Both the position numbers and the translations under genes were made by a program. From Bradyrhizobium sp. CB1650 (GTDB lineage: Bacteria; Pseudomonadota; Alphaproteobacteria; Rhizobiales; Xanthobacteraceae): a stretch of DNA of 64,000 nucleotides. A model generated the notes under the pieces. It was given only the letters and a program-made list of their open reading frames with translations, did no database searches and was not told where the DNA came from. Location of the stretch: the NCBI RefSeq assembly GCF_029761915.1, contig NZ_CP121695.1:8399501-8463500 (forward strand). Direction: 5' to 3'. Shown here one piece after another: positions 1 to 9,311 of this stretch (its first letter is position 1; each line of letters opens with the position of its first letter).

Positions 1-527
1 GTCGCTTTGGCAGGGATGTGGCAACCTAGACAATCTGAGCGGAAGTCGGTTGAGGTCGTTTTCACCGGGTCACCCGCGTCAAACCAGGACCAGCCCCAAC
101 CGTTGCCCCACAATTTATTATCGGGGTGACTGTTTTTGCCGTCCTTCACCATCATGAACCAGCCTTTGAGGCTTTGTTGATGGCTGACGGTCCCAGTCGT
201 CATTTCCGAAGTCGCCGCGGCGTACACTTCTTTCACCAGGATCGAACCCTCGGGAAATTTGCCAGTCGTCCGATAAGCTGCCGCAGTTCCGGGCGACCCA
301 TAGACCACGTGCATCTCCTTAGCACCTTTGTCACCTGCAACAGACCAGCTCCCAAGGAATTCGTAGGTCGTTCGGTACTTTTTCGGGACATGCATGTTGC
401 CTGCCCCGTCGACGAGTTGTTCTTGCGCAGAGGCGGCCTGGCTAGGTACGACCTGTGATACTAGGCAGCCGACGCTCACAGCGATGAACGATGCGGACGC
501 TATGGCCGCACTTCTGAGAATTTTCAT
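1..527 (-). CDS. Cytochrome P460 family protein, cut by the window edge
   Basis: The frame opens at an ATG at 527 and runs off the left edge, giving 175 residues. Residues 1-34 form a signal peptide (basic MKILR, a hydrophobic stretch, then a cleavable ...AASAQEQ region), so the protein is exported. The visible C-terminal part carries CLGCH (Cys166, Cys169, His170), a c-type heme attachment site. A Lys/Trp-rich stretch (KGWFMMVKDG, then WGNGWGWSWFD) is typical of the P460 fold. P460 proteins bind a modified heme c and oxidise hydroxylamine or act on NO in some bacteria; which substrate applies here cannot be told. It lies 11 bases after the next P460 gene in the same direction, so the two are probably co-transcribed tandem paralogues. 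The missing end should hold only the last residues. Confidence 0.8.
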   Translation of the reverse strand, partial: MKILRSAAIASASFIAVSVGCLVSQVVPSQAASAQEQLVDGAGNMHVPKKYRTTYEFLGSWSVAGDKGAKEMHVVYGSPGTAAAYRTTGKFPEGSILVKEVYAAATSEMTTGTVSHQQSLKGWFMMVKDGKNSHPDNKLWGNGWGWSWFDAGDPVKTTSTDFRSDCLGCHIPAKA

Positions 528-538
528 CACGGTTGTCC

Positions 539-1213
539 CTACTTTTTGATAGACGGATTCTCGTTGGGCGGCATTTTCTTGGAGCCACTCTGGCCGGGCG
601 GTAGCGGCACCTGGTCGAGCAGCGCGTAGAACTGCGTCCATACGTCATCCCGTTTCGCGCTTGCGATGTGGCAGTAGCCGCATTCCTCGACCGGCCGGAC
701 TTTGGCAGTGGCCGCTTTCGGTTCGTGGTGATTGAAGTTGAAATAACCCCAACCGTCGCTTGCCTTATATCTCTCGGTGTCCTTGACGGTCACATCCGCT
801 CCGTTGAACGCCCCCGGGAAAAATCCTTTTCCCGATGGCGCGGTACTCGAACCGTCCGGATTGGTGGCAGGCTGCATAAGCTGCAATTCCTTCACGAAGA
901 TTGTTCCTTCAGGGAAGACGCCCGTTTTCTTGTAAATATCGTAAGAACCGGGCTCGATATACACGTTATGAAATTCCGGGAAGTTTGCTTGAGGCGGGTT
1001 CAAAAAGTTGGGCGTCAGTGGCGATCCAACGTAAACCCATTCGTGAAAGTTTTTTGGCAGAATAAGGTCCCCGTCTTTCGTGTATTCAGGAAGATAGCGG
1101 CCGGTGGCGTGCCAATCGTCGGGTGGCGGAAGCTGTGGTTGCTGCGCGAAGGCTGCGGTTGCTAGAGCGCCAACGCCAAGGACCGTGGAAAGTGCCAGTA
1201 CGGTGCGTCTCAT
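539..1213 (-). CDS. Cytochrome P460 family protein
   Basis: This is a 224-residue exported protein. A signal peptide covers residues 1-23 (MRRTVLALS...AFAQ). The heme c attachment motif CGYCH is at 178-182 near the C-terminus, as in cytochrome P460. The middle region (FPEGTIFVKEL around 100-110, then VTVKDTERY, DGWGYFNF) matches the neighbouring gene, so the two are diverged duplicates. A proline-rich hydrophilic tail follows the heme site. Both copies depend on cytochrome c maturation, and the ccm genes lie only 3 kb away. By family knowledge the role is periplasmic oxidation of small nitrogen or NO compounds; the substrate is inference. It is the upstream gene of the pair and probably carries the promoter. 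Confidence 0.8.
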   Translation of the reverse strand: MRRTVLALSTVLGVGALATAAFAQQPQLPPPDDWHATGRYLPEYTKDGDLILPKNFHEWVYVGSPLTPNFLNPPQANFPEFHNVYIEPGSYDIYKKTGVFPEGTIFVKELQLMQPATNPDGSSTAPSGKGFFPGAFNGADVTVKDTERYKASDGWGYFNFNHHEPKAATAKVRPVEECGYCHIASAKRDDVWTQFYALLDQVPLPPGQSGSKKMPPNENPSIKK

Positions 1214-2171
1214 AATCTCTCTCCTATGACAGCTCGATATTGCCGATGAGGCATTTGCGCAGGTGGTCTCATTAACTGCGCGCAGATCAGACTAGGCGTG
1301 GATGCCCAAGTGCGAAAGCAACAAGGGGGCATGAAATCGATGCCCGATGGAAATGACGCACTCTCGAACTATTGCTGTTTGATCATCGAATCTTTCTGTT
1401 CCCTCGCAACGCGGCGCAGTGAGTTGCGACTAATGGCCATGTCCAGTCCTTGCTGATGAGCTAGACTCTTTGCTCATCTGCAGATTGGGCCATTGAGTGT
1501 CCAATTCTTGTTGTTCCAAATGTCGCACGCGATCCCACGGAAGGGGCCAGTGCAGTTTCTCGGCCGATACCGAGCCCCGATCACTCAATCCCTTTTAGCG
1601 TCGTCCACTCGCTCGCGGCTTGCCTCTGCCTACTCCGAGCGATTGTCGCGTCACCGCAGCTTACGAGCTAATGTCCAGCGTGTTGGTGGAGGCACTTCGC
1701 GAGAAGGCATAGTGTCTCGACTGGCGACACCTCACCGCGCCAGCGCTGAAGAGGCCTCCTACATGAAACAATGGGTGCATGACACTACCAGTCGGCAGGC
1801 GCTCTTTGTTCACTTCGACCCGGCTGCCGATCCGGATCGCCGAGCTCTTCGCTGGTGAACAGCCATCGAGCGGCTTGGACTATGATCTGGGCGGCATCTT
1901 AGAATGCGGTGAGCGACGAACCATCTCGCTGATCTGGTCGTACAGTTGACTTAGCGTCCGGTACCAAGTCGCGACCAGGGGGATTTTGCGTCCGGGCGGC
2001 GTGCGCACCATGCAAAAAGGACAGGAGGCTAGCCTAGGTCTGAGCTGCCTCAGGCAGCGGCGCTCGATCATAACCGGAGGATTTCAAAATCATAACTGAG
2101 ACGAGTGCGAAGTGCTCTGCGTGATGGGCTATGGTCGACCTATGCTCGAGCGACGGATAGGGAAGGTTGAC
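1214..2171. other. Intergenic region upstream of hemA
   Basis: This 958-bp stretch lies between divergent genes. It contains an open frame at 1493-1858 (121 codons) with no recognisable domain, no convincing ribosome binding site and arginine/serine-rich shadow-like composition, which I do not accept as a gene. Promoters for the P460 pair and for hemA must lie here, but I could not identify them. Confidence 0.5.
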
Positions 2172-3548
2172 ATGGAAGATCTCGACATATCGGCTGAGCG
2201 TCAAGCGAAGCATCCAGCGCACGGAAGCTCCGGTAATGGACATTCGTGTGCGAACACACATTCGTGTGCGGACATGTTGTGCATGAAACGAGCGTTGACG
2301 ACGTCCACCGCAACCTTCGTTAGGGGCGCCGTCAATTGTGCGGCCGAAACATACGAACACCATTTTCGTGGCTCTCTTGAGCGCCTGCGCGAAGAACAAC
2401 GTTATCGCGTCTTCGCTAACATCGAACGCGTCTCCGGTCGCTTCCCTACCGCCAAATGGCGCCGCCTCGACGGATCCGTTACTGAAATCACGGTTTGGTG
2501 CTCGAATGATTATCTGGGCATGGGACAACATCCGGAGGTCGTGAGCGCGCTGACCGCGACGGCACACCGCTGCGGTGCAGGAGCAGGTGGAACTCGCAAC
2601 ATCGCGGGAAATAGTTCGCCCTTGGTTGATTTAGAGGGCGAACTTGCTGATCTGCACGGCAAGGAGGCCAGTCTCGTCTTCACCTCCGGCTACGTATCGA
2701 ACCAGGCCAGCATCTCCACGATCGGTAAGCTGATCCCAGAGTGCGTAATCTTTTCTGATGCATTCAACCACAATTCGATTATCGAAGGCATCCGTCAATC
2801 AGGTTGCGAAAAGCGAATTTTCCGCCACAACGATCTTGGTCACCTTGAGGCCTTGCTTCGCGAGGCGGGAAGCCGCCCCAAGCTCGTCGTGTTCGAATCG
2901 GTCTACTCAATGGACGGCGATGTGGCGCCGATCGGCGCAATCTGCGACCTTGCCGAGCGGTATGGGGCGATGACCTACCTTGATGAGGTTCACGCCGTCG
3001 GCCTCTACGGCGCTCGCGGCGGCGGAATTAGCGAGCGCGAGGGTGTGATGCACCGCTTGACGGTGATCGAGGGTACTCTCGCCAAGGGATTTGGCTGCAT
3101 TGGCGGCTATATCTCGGCGTCGCGATCTATTTGCGATGCGGTGCGCAGCTTCGCGCCCGGATTCATCTTCACGACCGCCCTCCCTCCACCGATTGCCGCC
3201 GCAGCGCGTGCATCTGTTCGCTATCTGAAACACTCGTCTGCCGAGCGCGAAGCACACCAACGACAGGCCGCTGCAACGAAAGAGGCGCTCCAAGCCGCCG
3301 GGCTTCCGGTTCTCCGGACCGGAACCCACATCGTGCCTGTGATCGTCGGCGATGCGGAATTGTGCAAGGCGGCAGCCGATCGCCTTCTACAGCGCCACGC
3401 CATCTATATCCAGCCGATCAACTATCCGACGGTCCCGCGTGGGACAGAGCGGCTGCGCATCACGCCGTCGCCATACCACGCGGATACCCATATAGCTGAA
3501 CTCGCAGCTGCGCTCGCTGAGACCTGGGAGGCCCTTTCTCTTTACTGA
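2172..3548 (+). CDS. hemA: 5-aminolevulinate synthase
   Basis: This PLP-dependent enzyme condenses glycine with succinyl-CoA to 5-aminolevulinate, the first step of heme synthesis in alphaproteobacteria. Recognisable motifs include [26 protein letters not shown], the substrate/PLP region [10 protein letters not shown] and the Schiff-base lysine in [12 protein letters not shown] (Lys305 from this start). The C-terminal RLRITPSP is also typical. I chose the ATG at 2172 because GGGAAGG lies 5 bases upstream. This gives a protein of 458 residues, about 50 longer at the N-terminus than the usual ~405. The extension is rich in His and Cys ([14 protein letters not shown]) and includes a DNA direct repeat. 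A later ATG at 2283 would give a more standard length but lacks a Shine-Dalgarno site. Lying beside the ccm genes, it suggests local coupling of heme supply to cytochrome c assembly. Confidence 0.93.
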   Translation: MEDLDISAERQAKHPAHGSSGNGHSCANTHSCADMLCMKRALTTSTATFVRGAVNCAAETYEHHFRGSLERLREEQRYRVFANIERVSGRFPTAKWRRLDGSVTEITVWCSNDYLGMGQHPEVVSALTATAHRCGAGAGGTRNIAGNSSPLVDLEGELADLHGKEASLVFTSGYVSNQASISTIGKLIPECVIFSDAFNHNSIIEGIRQSGCEKRIFRHNDLGHLEALLREAGSRPKLVVFESVYSMDGDVAPIGAICDLAERYGAMTYLDEVHAVGLYGARGGGISEREGVMHRLTVIEGTLAKGFGCIGGYISASRSICDAVRSFAPGFIFTTALPPPIAAAARASVRYLKHSSAEREAHQRQAAATKEALQAAGLPVLRTGTHIVPVIVGDAELCKAAADRLLQRHAIYIQPINYPTVPRGTERLRITPSPYHADTHIAELAAALAETWEALSLY

Positions 3549-3927
3549 GAGCCGTGATTGGGGACACTCCCGCGACCGCCTGCGGCTTCGTCGGCAGGGC
3601 GTCGGCTAACCGACGGCGCAGCGTACAAGGGAAGGGCGTCGGGCGTTCCCGGTGGTGCAGCCGAGGCAGCAAGCTGGGCAATGCAACATCGCTTTCACGT
3701 TTGTAGGGGCGATCGCGTGGCCCATCCTGCCCTCAGCGTTCACAATCTGGCTCGCATCCGTTTAATGGGCAGCCCCGAAGAGCGAACCTCCTCGGCCTCC
3801 TGGGCTGTTCTCCCCCACGTCGCCGCTCGAACACGTTTGTCCCGAACCATCGTTCATTTCGATAAGCCCTCCAAATGAGGTTCGTTGAAAACGATCACAA
3901 CGAAACAACGGACAACGAGGACTGAAC
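3549..3927. other. Gap between hemA and ccmA
   Basis: These 379 bp hold no supported gene. The spacing suggests that ccmA has its own promoter rather than read-through from hemA. GAGG about 8 bases before 3928 serves as the ccmA ribosome binding site. Confidence 0.5.
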
Positions 3928-4554
3928 ATGGATATTAGGCAGCGATCCCATCTGCTGATCGAAGATCTGTCCGTGGCGCGCGGCGAGCGCATCCTGCTCG
4001 ACGGGATGTCTTTGCGACTAAGCGCGGGCCAAATCGCCGAAGTGACCGGTCCCAACGGAGTGGGCAAATCTACACTCTTGCGGGCGATCGCCGGCTTTTT
4101 TCCACTAGGATCCGGCCGCATGTCATGGGTGGAGTCCGAAGCCACGGATCCGGCGCCCCTGGCAGAACGCCTCCACTACGTGGGCCATCTCGACGGGTTG
4201 AAATCGTCGTTGACCGCCCGCGAGAACCTGGACATCGGCCTGGGATTTTTGGGGCGAGACCGCCGAACCCCGTTAGAGGCGCTGGACCGCATGGAGTTGG
4301 CCCACGTTCTCGATCTGCCTGTCGGCTATCTTTCCGCGGGGCAGCGTCGCCGTGTCGCATTGGCCCGGCTCTTAATCGTCGATCGCCCTCTATGGTTACT
4401 CGACGAACCGCTAACAGCGCTCGACCGGCACGCGCGCGCCTTGCTGAAGACTATCGTCGCCAGCCATCTCGAAGGCGGAGGATTGACACTGGCCGCGACC
4501 CACGAACCTCTTGGTCTGCGAGAGACAGTCCAAGTCAGACTTGGAACCAAATGA
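3928..4554 (+). CDS. ccmA: Heme exporter ATP-binding protein CcmA
   Basis: This is the ATPase subunit of the CcmABCD complex, which releases holo-CcmE during cytochrome c maturation. It has 208 residues, the usual length. Walker A is GPNGVGKST (41-49), the ABC signature is LSAGQRRRVALARL (around 135-148) and Walker B is LWLLDEPLTALD (about 155-166). The H-loop histidine lies in AATHEPLGL near the C-terminus. The start has a GAGG site 8 bases upstream. ccmB follows after 130 bp instead of the common overlap. The rest of the ccm genes are on the opposite strand and converge on this pair. Confidence 0.95.
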   Translation: MDIRQRSHLLIEDLSVARGERILLDGMSLRLSAGQIAEVTGPNGVGKSTLLRAIAGFFPLGSGRMSWVESEATDPAPLAERLHYVGHLDGLKSSLTARENLDIGLGFLGRDRRTPLEALDRMELAHVLDLPVGYLSAGQRRRVALARLLIVDRPLWLLDEPLTALDRHARALLKTIVASHLEGGGLTLAATHEPLGLRETVQVRLGTK

Positions 4555-4684
4555 TGGCCATTTCGCTGAAGTGCGGTCGCACCCTACATAGCGGTCTGTC
4601 TCGAGGTCGGGAGAGAAGAGATCACGCTGCTTTTCCGATTTCAGCGGAGCGGTCTCGACGCAATGGCGATGCCGGATGGGCACC

Positions 4685-5347
4685 ATGACCCGTATTCTCC
4701 TCGTCGTTTTTCTTCGCGACCTCATGCTAGCCCGCCGCATCGGTGGAGGTGGGATTCTCGGTCTGGTCTTTTTCCTCAGCCTTGTGACGGTCGTACCTTT
4801 CGCGATCGGGCCTGACCTACGCTTGCTGTCGCGGATCGGCCCAGCAATTCTATGGATAGCAGCACTTCTCGCGAGTCTATTAGGCCTCGACCGTCTATTT
4901 CAGGCGGATCAAGAGGACGGTTCGCTGGACCAGATGTTCCTGTCGCCGGCGCCCCTAGAACTCATTGTTCTTGTGAAGTGCATCGCCCACTGGTTTGTGA
5001 CGGGGCTACCGCTCGTTATGCTCTCGCCTCTGTTTGGCCTGATGTTGGATTTGGATGGTTCCGCCCTCCGATCGGTTGCAGCAACGTTGTTGGTTGGTAC
5101 GCCGGCCTTCACCTTTCTGGGGGCGATCGGGGCGTCTCTTACTGTCACCCTGCGGCGCGGCGGTCTGTTGCTATCGATCCTCGTCGTACCACTAGCCGTG
5201 CCGGTGCTGATCTTCGGTGTCTCCGCGGCGCAAAGTGCCACAACGCCCTTTTTGACACCGTTCTTGGTCCTCTGCGCGCTCGGACTCGCGTCCATCGCGC
5301 TCGCTCCGATAGCTGCGGCCGCAGCACTTCGTAGCGCGGGAGAGTAA
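4685..5347 (+). CDS. ccmB: Heme exporter membrane protein CcmB
   Basis: This inner-membrane partner of CcmA has about 220 residues and six hydrophobic segments. The family N-terminus is visible as FLRDLMLARRIGGG, followed by GLVFFLSLVTVVPFAIGPD and the conserved DRLFQADQEDGSLDQMFLSP region. I placed the start at the ATG at 4685 (MTRILLVVFLRDL); an in-frame ATG nine bases earlier at 4676 is possible, and neither has a strong Shine-Dalgarno site. The 130-bp gap after ccmA is unusual, since most species overlap these genes. A strong inverted repeat 56 bp downstream probably terminates it. Confidence 0.93.
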   Translation: MTRILLVVFLRDLMLARRIGGGGILGLVFFLSLVTVVPFAIGPDLRLLSRIGPAILWIAALLASLLGLDRLFQADQEDGSLDQMFLSPAPLELIVLVKCIAHWFVTGLPLVMLSPLFGLMLDLDGSALRSVAATLLVGTPAFTFLGAIGASLTVTLRRGGLLLSILVVPLAVPVLIFGVSAAQSATTPFLTPFLVLCALGLASIALAPIAAAAALRSAGE

Positions 5348-5402
5348 TGAGCGCGCACGACGACAGAATTTTCTTTCGGGCGCCACCTATGTGGAACGAC
5401 TT

Positions 5403-5426
5403 CGGCCTTACCCGAAGCTAAGGCCG
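5403..5426. terminator. Stem-loop between convergent ccmB and ccmH
   Basis: CGGCCTTA (5403-5410) pairs perfectly with TAAGGCCG (5419-5426) around an 8-base loop, in the 97-bp gap between the convergent ccmB and ccmH genes. There is no long T-run on either side, so it is a probable bidirectional stem-loop rather than a textbook intrinsic terminator. Confidence 0.55.
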
Positions 5427-5444
5427 CTTGACCTCAGGACGAGC

Positions 5445-5921
5445 CTATAGCGGAGTATCGGAGTCAAACACAGCGGCAAGCCGATCCCGCTCGGCTTGGC
5501 TCAATGGTGCCGCTGGCGTGGATTGTTGGCGGCGCAATCCGAACAGGAGAGCGATCGCGCCCGCCGCGAGCACGAAAGCCGGCATTCCCCAAAGGAGAGC
5601 GGTTTCCAAGTCGAGTGGCGGTTTCAGCAGGATAAAGTTTCCGTAACGCTTAACCAGAAAATCGCGGACCTGCTCGTCACTCTCTCCGAGCTTAAGGCGC
5701 TCGCGCACCAGCAGGCGAAGGTCCCGCGCGAGCTCTGCTTTGGAATCGTCGATCGACTGGTTTTGACAGACCAGACAGCGCAGTCCGGCGGAAATAGCGC
5801 GCGCGCGTGCCTCAAGTTTCGGATTAGTCAGGATTTCATCCGGCTGAACCGCCCTTGCCAAGCTAGGGGCGACGCTTGCGAGCACGATCGAAAGCAGAAG
5901 AATGCGACGAAGCCACGTCAT
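5445..5921 (-). CDS. ccmH: Cytochrome c maturation thiol reductase CcmH
   Basis: CcmH keeps the apocytochrome CxxCH thiols reduced for heme ligation by CcmF. The protein has 158 residues: a signal/anchor at 1-24, the family signature [10 protein letters not shown] with redox cysteines 49 and 52, the three-helix bundle, and a C-terminal membrane helix (about 108-130). Length and organisation match the short alphaproteobacterial CcmH (CycL) form. The ATG at 5921 overlaps the ccmF stop in an ATGA arrangement, so the genes are translationally coupled. It is the last gene of the minus-strand ccm operon. Confidence 0.95.
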   Translation of the reverse strand: MTWLRRILLLSIVLASVAPSLARAVQPDEILTNPKLEARARAISAGLRCLVCQNQSIDDSKAELARDLRLLVRERLKLGESDEQVRDFLVKRYGNFILLKPPLDLETALLWGMPAFVLAAGAIALLFGLRRQQSTPAAPLSQAERDRLAAVFDSDTPL

Positions 5922-7915
5922 TCGGCGGGCTCCGGCGCTGCGCCGCTGTCGGCGACGCGGAGGCGAGCCGCGCGGCGCGCGAAGCCAATTCGGAGGCGTC
6001 TATCGGACAACGACACAATCCCACCGAACGCCATGATGACCGCACCGATCCAGATGCTCGTCACGAGCGGCTTCCAGAACAGGCGCGCATCGATCGAACC
6101 ATCCGCGTGGCGGTCCCCAAGCGAAATGTAGATCTGCCCAAAACTCAGCGTTACGATGCCAGCCTCGGTGACGGTTGTCTGTCGCGTGGGAAAGCTCCGC
6201 TTGGCTGGATCGACGGCGGTCACGTATGCGCCGCCCTGGCTGATGACCGTATGGCCGACGAGTTCAGAATAGTTCGGGCCCTGCCGCGATCGAAAATTCT
6301 CGATGGTGGCTTGATAAGGGCCGAGATCGATCCTCTGGCCTAACTTGACGGTCGCGATACGTTCCACACCCCAACCCGTCGCCGCCAAGCCCATGAGTGT
6401 CAAGCCGAGGCCCGCGTGAGCGATCGCCGCACCCCAGGCGGAGCGCGGCAAGCCGACCGCGCGTGCTAGCATCACCCGGCCGCCTTGCCCACGTGCCCAG
6501 ATACGCGACGCCACATCGGTGAACGCACCAACGATGAGGTAGACGGCAAGGCCGAGACCGGCTGCAGCGAAGACGGAGCCACCGCGGACGGTGGCAACGA
6601 GCAAAATGGAGACTACAAGACCCCCCAACGCTGCGACCGTCACCCGTTGCGCTGCGCCGAGCAGGTCGCCGCGCTTCCAGGCGATCGACTGACCGAGCGG
6701 CATCAGCAGAACGATAGGCACTACGAGCGGGCCGAGCGTTAAATTGAAAAACGGCGCACCGACTGAGATCTTGTCCCCCGTCAGAGCCTCAAGCGCGAGC
6801 GGATAGAGCGTGCCGGTCAGAACCGTAGCGCAGCAGGTGGTCAGCAGCAGGTTATTGACTGCCAGCGTGCTCTCGCGTGAGAAGGGTGCGAACACGCTAC
6901 GCTGGCTCAGGGAAGGTGCGCGCCATGCGTAGAGCGCGAGTGGCCCGCCGATGAATACGGACAGTATGACCAAGATGAAGACGCCGCGAGCCGGGTCGCT
7001 GGCGAAGGAATGGACGGAGGTCAGTACTCCCGAGCGCACGAGGAACGTACCCAGCAGCGACAGCGAGAACGTAAGTATCGCCAGGAACAGTGTCCAAATC
7101 TTGAGGGCTTCACGTTTCTCCATGACAGCAGCCGAATGGAGGAGCGCCGTGCCCGCAAGCCAGGGCATCAATGACGCGTTTTCGACCGGATCCCAGAACC
7201 AGAATCCGCCCCAGCCAAGGGTGTAATAAGCCCAGTACGACCCCATGGCGATGCCAAGCGTCAAAAAGATCCAGGCGATCAGTATCCAAGGCCGAACATA
7301 GCGGGCCCAAGCGGCGTCTAGTCGGCCACTGATCAGCGTAGCTACCGCGAAGGAGAACACGATCGAAGAACCGACATAGCCGACGTAAAGGAGCGGCGGG
7401 TGTATGGCAAGGCCCGGGTCTTGAAGCAGCGGATTAAGGTCCTGGCCCTCAAACGGCGCAGGAAATCGTCGCAAGAAGGGATCGGAGGTGAACAGAATGA
7501 AACAGAGGAAGGCAAGAGAGATCCAGCCCTGGACGGCTAGCGTATTCGCGCGCAATTCGTTCGCCATGCCGCGCTCGAAAATCGCCACCGCCGCTCCAAA
7601 AACCGCGAGAACCAGAACCCAAAGCAGCATCGATCCTTCGTGATTGCCCCAGACCCCTGCGATTTTGTATATAAGTGGTTTAGTGGTGAGTGAGTTCTCG
7701 GCGACCGTCACGAGACTGAAATCGGACACCACGTGAGCGTAAGTCAGTGATGCGAATGCATAACCCAAGAGCAGGAACTGGGTGATTGCGGCAGGGACCG
7801 CGATTGAAGTAAGTGCCGAATCGCCAGTACGGGTTCCCCAGAGCGGCAGAATTGATTGAAGCAGCGCGACGGCGAGAGCCAAAGCGAGCGCGTAATGTCC
7901 GGTTTCGATGATCAT
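5918..7915 (-). CDS. ccmF: Heme lyase CcmF
   Basis: This large inner-membrane protein transfers heme from CcmE to apocytochrome c together with CcmH. It has 665 residues and about 15 hydrophobic segments, the normal size. The tryptophan-rich heme-handling motif [18 protein letters not shown] is intact, as is the conserved [11 protein letters not shown] upstream and the long periplasmic loop before the last membrane helices (around 510-620). It starts at an ATG at 7915, 42 bp after ccmE, and overlaps ccmH by four bases. The tail beyond the last helix ([12 protein letters not shown]...) is basic and variable. Confidence 0.96.
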   Translation of the reverse strand: MIIETGHYALALALAVALLQSILPLWGTRTGDSALTSIAVPAAITQFLLLGYAFASLTYAHVVSDFSLVTVAENSLTTKPLIYKIAGVWGNHEGSMLLWVLVLAVFGAAVAIFERGMANELRANTLAVQGWISLAFLCFILFTSDPFLRRFPAPFEGQDLNPLLQDPGLAIHPPLLYVGYVGSSIVFSFAVATLISGRLDAAWARYVRPWILIAWIFLTLGIAMGSYWAYYTLGWGGFWFWDPVENASLMPWLAGTALLHSAAVMEKREALKIWTLFLAILTFSLSLLGTFLVRSGVLTSVHSFASDPARGVFILVILSVFIGGPLALYAWRAPSLSQRSVFAPFSRESTLAVNNLLLTTCCATVLTGTLYPLALEALTGDKISVGAPFFNLTLGPLVVPIVLLMPLGQSIAWKRGDLLGAAQRVTVAALGGLVVSILLVATVRGGSVFAAAGLGLAVYLIVGAFTDVASRIWARGQGGRVMLARAVGLPRSAWGAAIAHAGLGLTLMGLAATGWGVERIATVKLGQRIDLGPYQATIENFRSRQGPNYSELVGHTVISQGGAYVTAVDPAKRSFPTRQTTVTEAGIVTLSFGQIYISLGDRHADGSIDARLFWKPLVTSIWIGAVIMAFGGIVSLSDRRLRIGFARRAARLRVADSGAAPEPAE

Positions 7916-7957
7916 CTTGTCGGCCCCATCAGCTGGGATGTTTCGTGGCGCGCGGCG

Positions 7958-8410
7958 CTATTGCGCTCGCGCAGATCTTTCGTTGCGCCAAGTGCCTTCT
8001 TGCTTGAGCTTATCAGCCAGGTCCTTGGGCATATATCGCTCGTCGTGTTTTGCTAGCACGGTGTCTGCATGAAAACGGCTCGGTCCTTCCACGGTGCCCT
8101 CGGCGACGACGCCCTGTCCTTCACGGAAGAGATCCGGCAACAATCCGGTGTAGCTGACCTTGATGTCGTGCTTTAGGTCTGTCACCGCGAAGACGACAGT
8201 CGACGATCCCTCATGAGTAAGTGAGCCACGTTTCACTAGGCCGCCGATGCGCAGCCGTGTCCCTAGCGGCGGCGCCTTTGCGGCCATTTCGCTCGGCCCG
8301 TAAAAGAAGACGATGCTGTCGCGCAACGCAAACAGGACGAGTCCTACCGCGATCGTCAAAGTGACTCCCGCTGCGCTGATGATAGCGAGACGCCTGCCCT
8401 TTCGCGTCAC
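7958..8410 (-). CDS. ccmE: Heme chaperone CcmE
   Basis: CcmE is a membrane-anchored periplasmic chaperone that binds heme covalently and carries it to CcmF. The N-terminal helix is at about 8-29, followed by an OB-fold domain. The covalent heme histidine is His122 in VLAKHDERYMP, with the conserved Tyr126. It has 150 residues, standard for the family. The start codon is GTG at 8410 with AAGGAG six bases upstream. It sits three bases after ccmI, as expected for a ccmI-E-F-H operon. Confidence 0.96.
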   Translation of the reverse strand: MTRKGRRLAIISAAGVTLTIAVGLVLFALRDSIVFFYGPSEMAAKAPPLGTRLRIGGLVKRGSLTHEGSSTVVFAVTDLKHDIKVSYTGLLPDLFREGQGVVAEGTVEGPSRFHADTVLAKHDERYMPKDLADKLKQEGTWRNERSARAQ

Positions 8411-8413
8411 GAT

Positions 8414-9112
8414 CTACTCCTTCAAACGAAGCTGTCTAGCGAGCTCATCGAGGCGTGCCGACGCGTGCGCATCGCTTGCCAGCTGAGCACGTGCGCTTGC
8501 AACGGCCGCCTCAGCTTTCTGTCGTTCACCCAATGCCACGTAAGATCTAATCAGTTGCAGCCATCCTTGAAGGTCATGGCCGTCCTTCGAGAGCTTCTCG
8601 GCGAGCCCCGCTACCATCCCCCGGATTGCGTCGCTCCGTTGCTCTGGAGGAAGTACCGCAATATTAGCGCGGGCTTCGCCGGCGTCGATATCAGGAACCG
8701 CGGCGGCGAGGCTAAAATCTCCATTGGTCCGCCTCGATGCGATCGGTGTGTCAGGATGGCTGGGAGCTCCGACCTTGAGATATGACGCGAGCGCGACGAG
8801 CGGCAGCACCAAAACGATCGCCAAAGCCGCCGCGGCGCGTCGCTGACCCTCACGACGGGACGCATGCGGCCGGCCCTCGGATGCCGAGTTGAGTGACGCG
8901 AGCAGCCGGCGCTCGATCTCGGCGCGAGTCGTCACGGCATCTTCAGATGCTAGCAGTCCGCAGCGCACGTCTTCATCCGCTTCAGTCAGAAGATCGCGAT
9001 AGAACGTCACATTCGGATCGTGAGCGCGAACGACCTCGCGCCGCTCGGAAAGCGACCGCGCCAGCGCCAGCACGACTGAAGACGTCATCATTGCAAAAAT
9101 GGCCCACAGCAC
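8414..9112 (-). CDS. ccmI: Cytochrome c maturation protein CcmI, short form
   Basis: CcmI chaperones apocytochromes to the heme lyase. The N-terminal module is clear: a first membrane helix (LWAIFAMMTSSVVLALA), the conserved YRDLLTEADEDVRCGLLASEDA region, and a second helix near 94-112 (AAAALAIVLVLPLVALASYL). After it lies only a short helical region with about two TPR-like units, and the protein ends at 232 residues. Rhizobial CcmI (CycH) proteins are usually ~350-430 residues, so most of the periplasmic TPR domain is missing. It starts at a GTG with GGAGG nine bases upstream. A 199-bp gap separates it from the upstream fused gene. Confidence 0.85.
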   Translation of the reverse strand: MLWAIFAMMTSSVVLALARSLSERREVVRAHDPNVTFYRDLLTEADEDVRCGLLASEDAVTTRAEIERRLLASLNSASEGRPHASRREGQRRAAAALAIVLVLPLVALASYLKVGAPSHPDTPIASRRTNGDFSLAAAVPDIDAGEARANIAVLPPEQRSDAIRGMVAGLAEKLSKDGHDLQGWLQLIRSYVALGERQKAEAAVASARAQLASDAHASARLDELARQLRLKE

Positions 9113-9311
9113 GTTTCAAGACCTCCGTTTGCCCTCGCCACCGCATATCGCACCACCCGCCGGTATCTGCCGCCGTTGAAGCTCGGGCTAACCGACTGTG
9201 CCGTTTTCATTGTCCGGTCGGACTTTGCGAACAATGTAAGCGGACGGAGCCCTACGACGCCGAGACAAGAAACGATCCCTCTTGCATCCATCGCGGAGTG
9301 CAATGGAGTCG

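Noticed and set aside
1493..1858. 121-codon open frame upstream of hemA
   Set aside because: No recognisable domain, no ribosome binding site and noise-like composition.
2034..2567. 177-codon minus-strand frame over the hemA start
   Set aside because: Antisense shadow of the clearly coding hemA frame.
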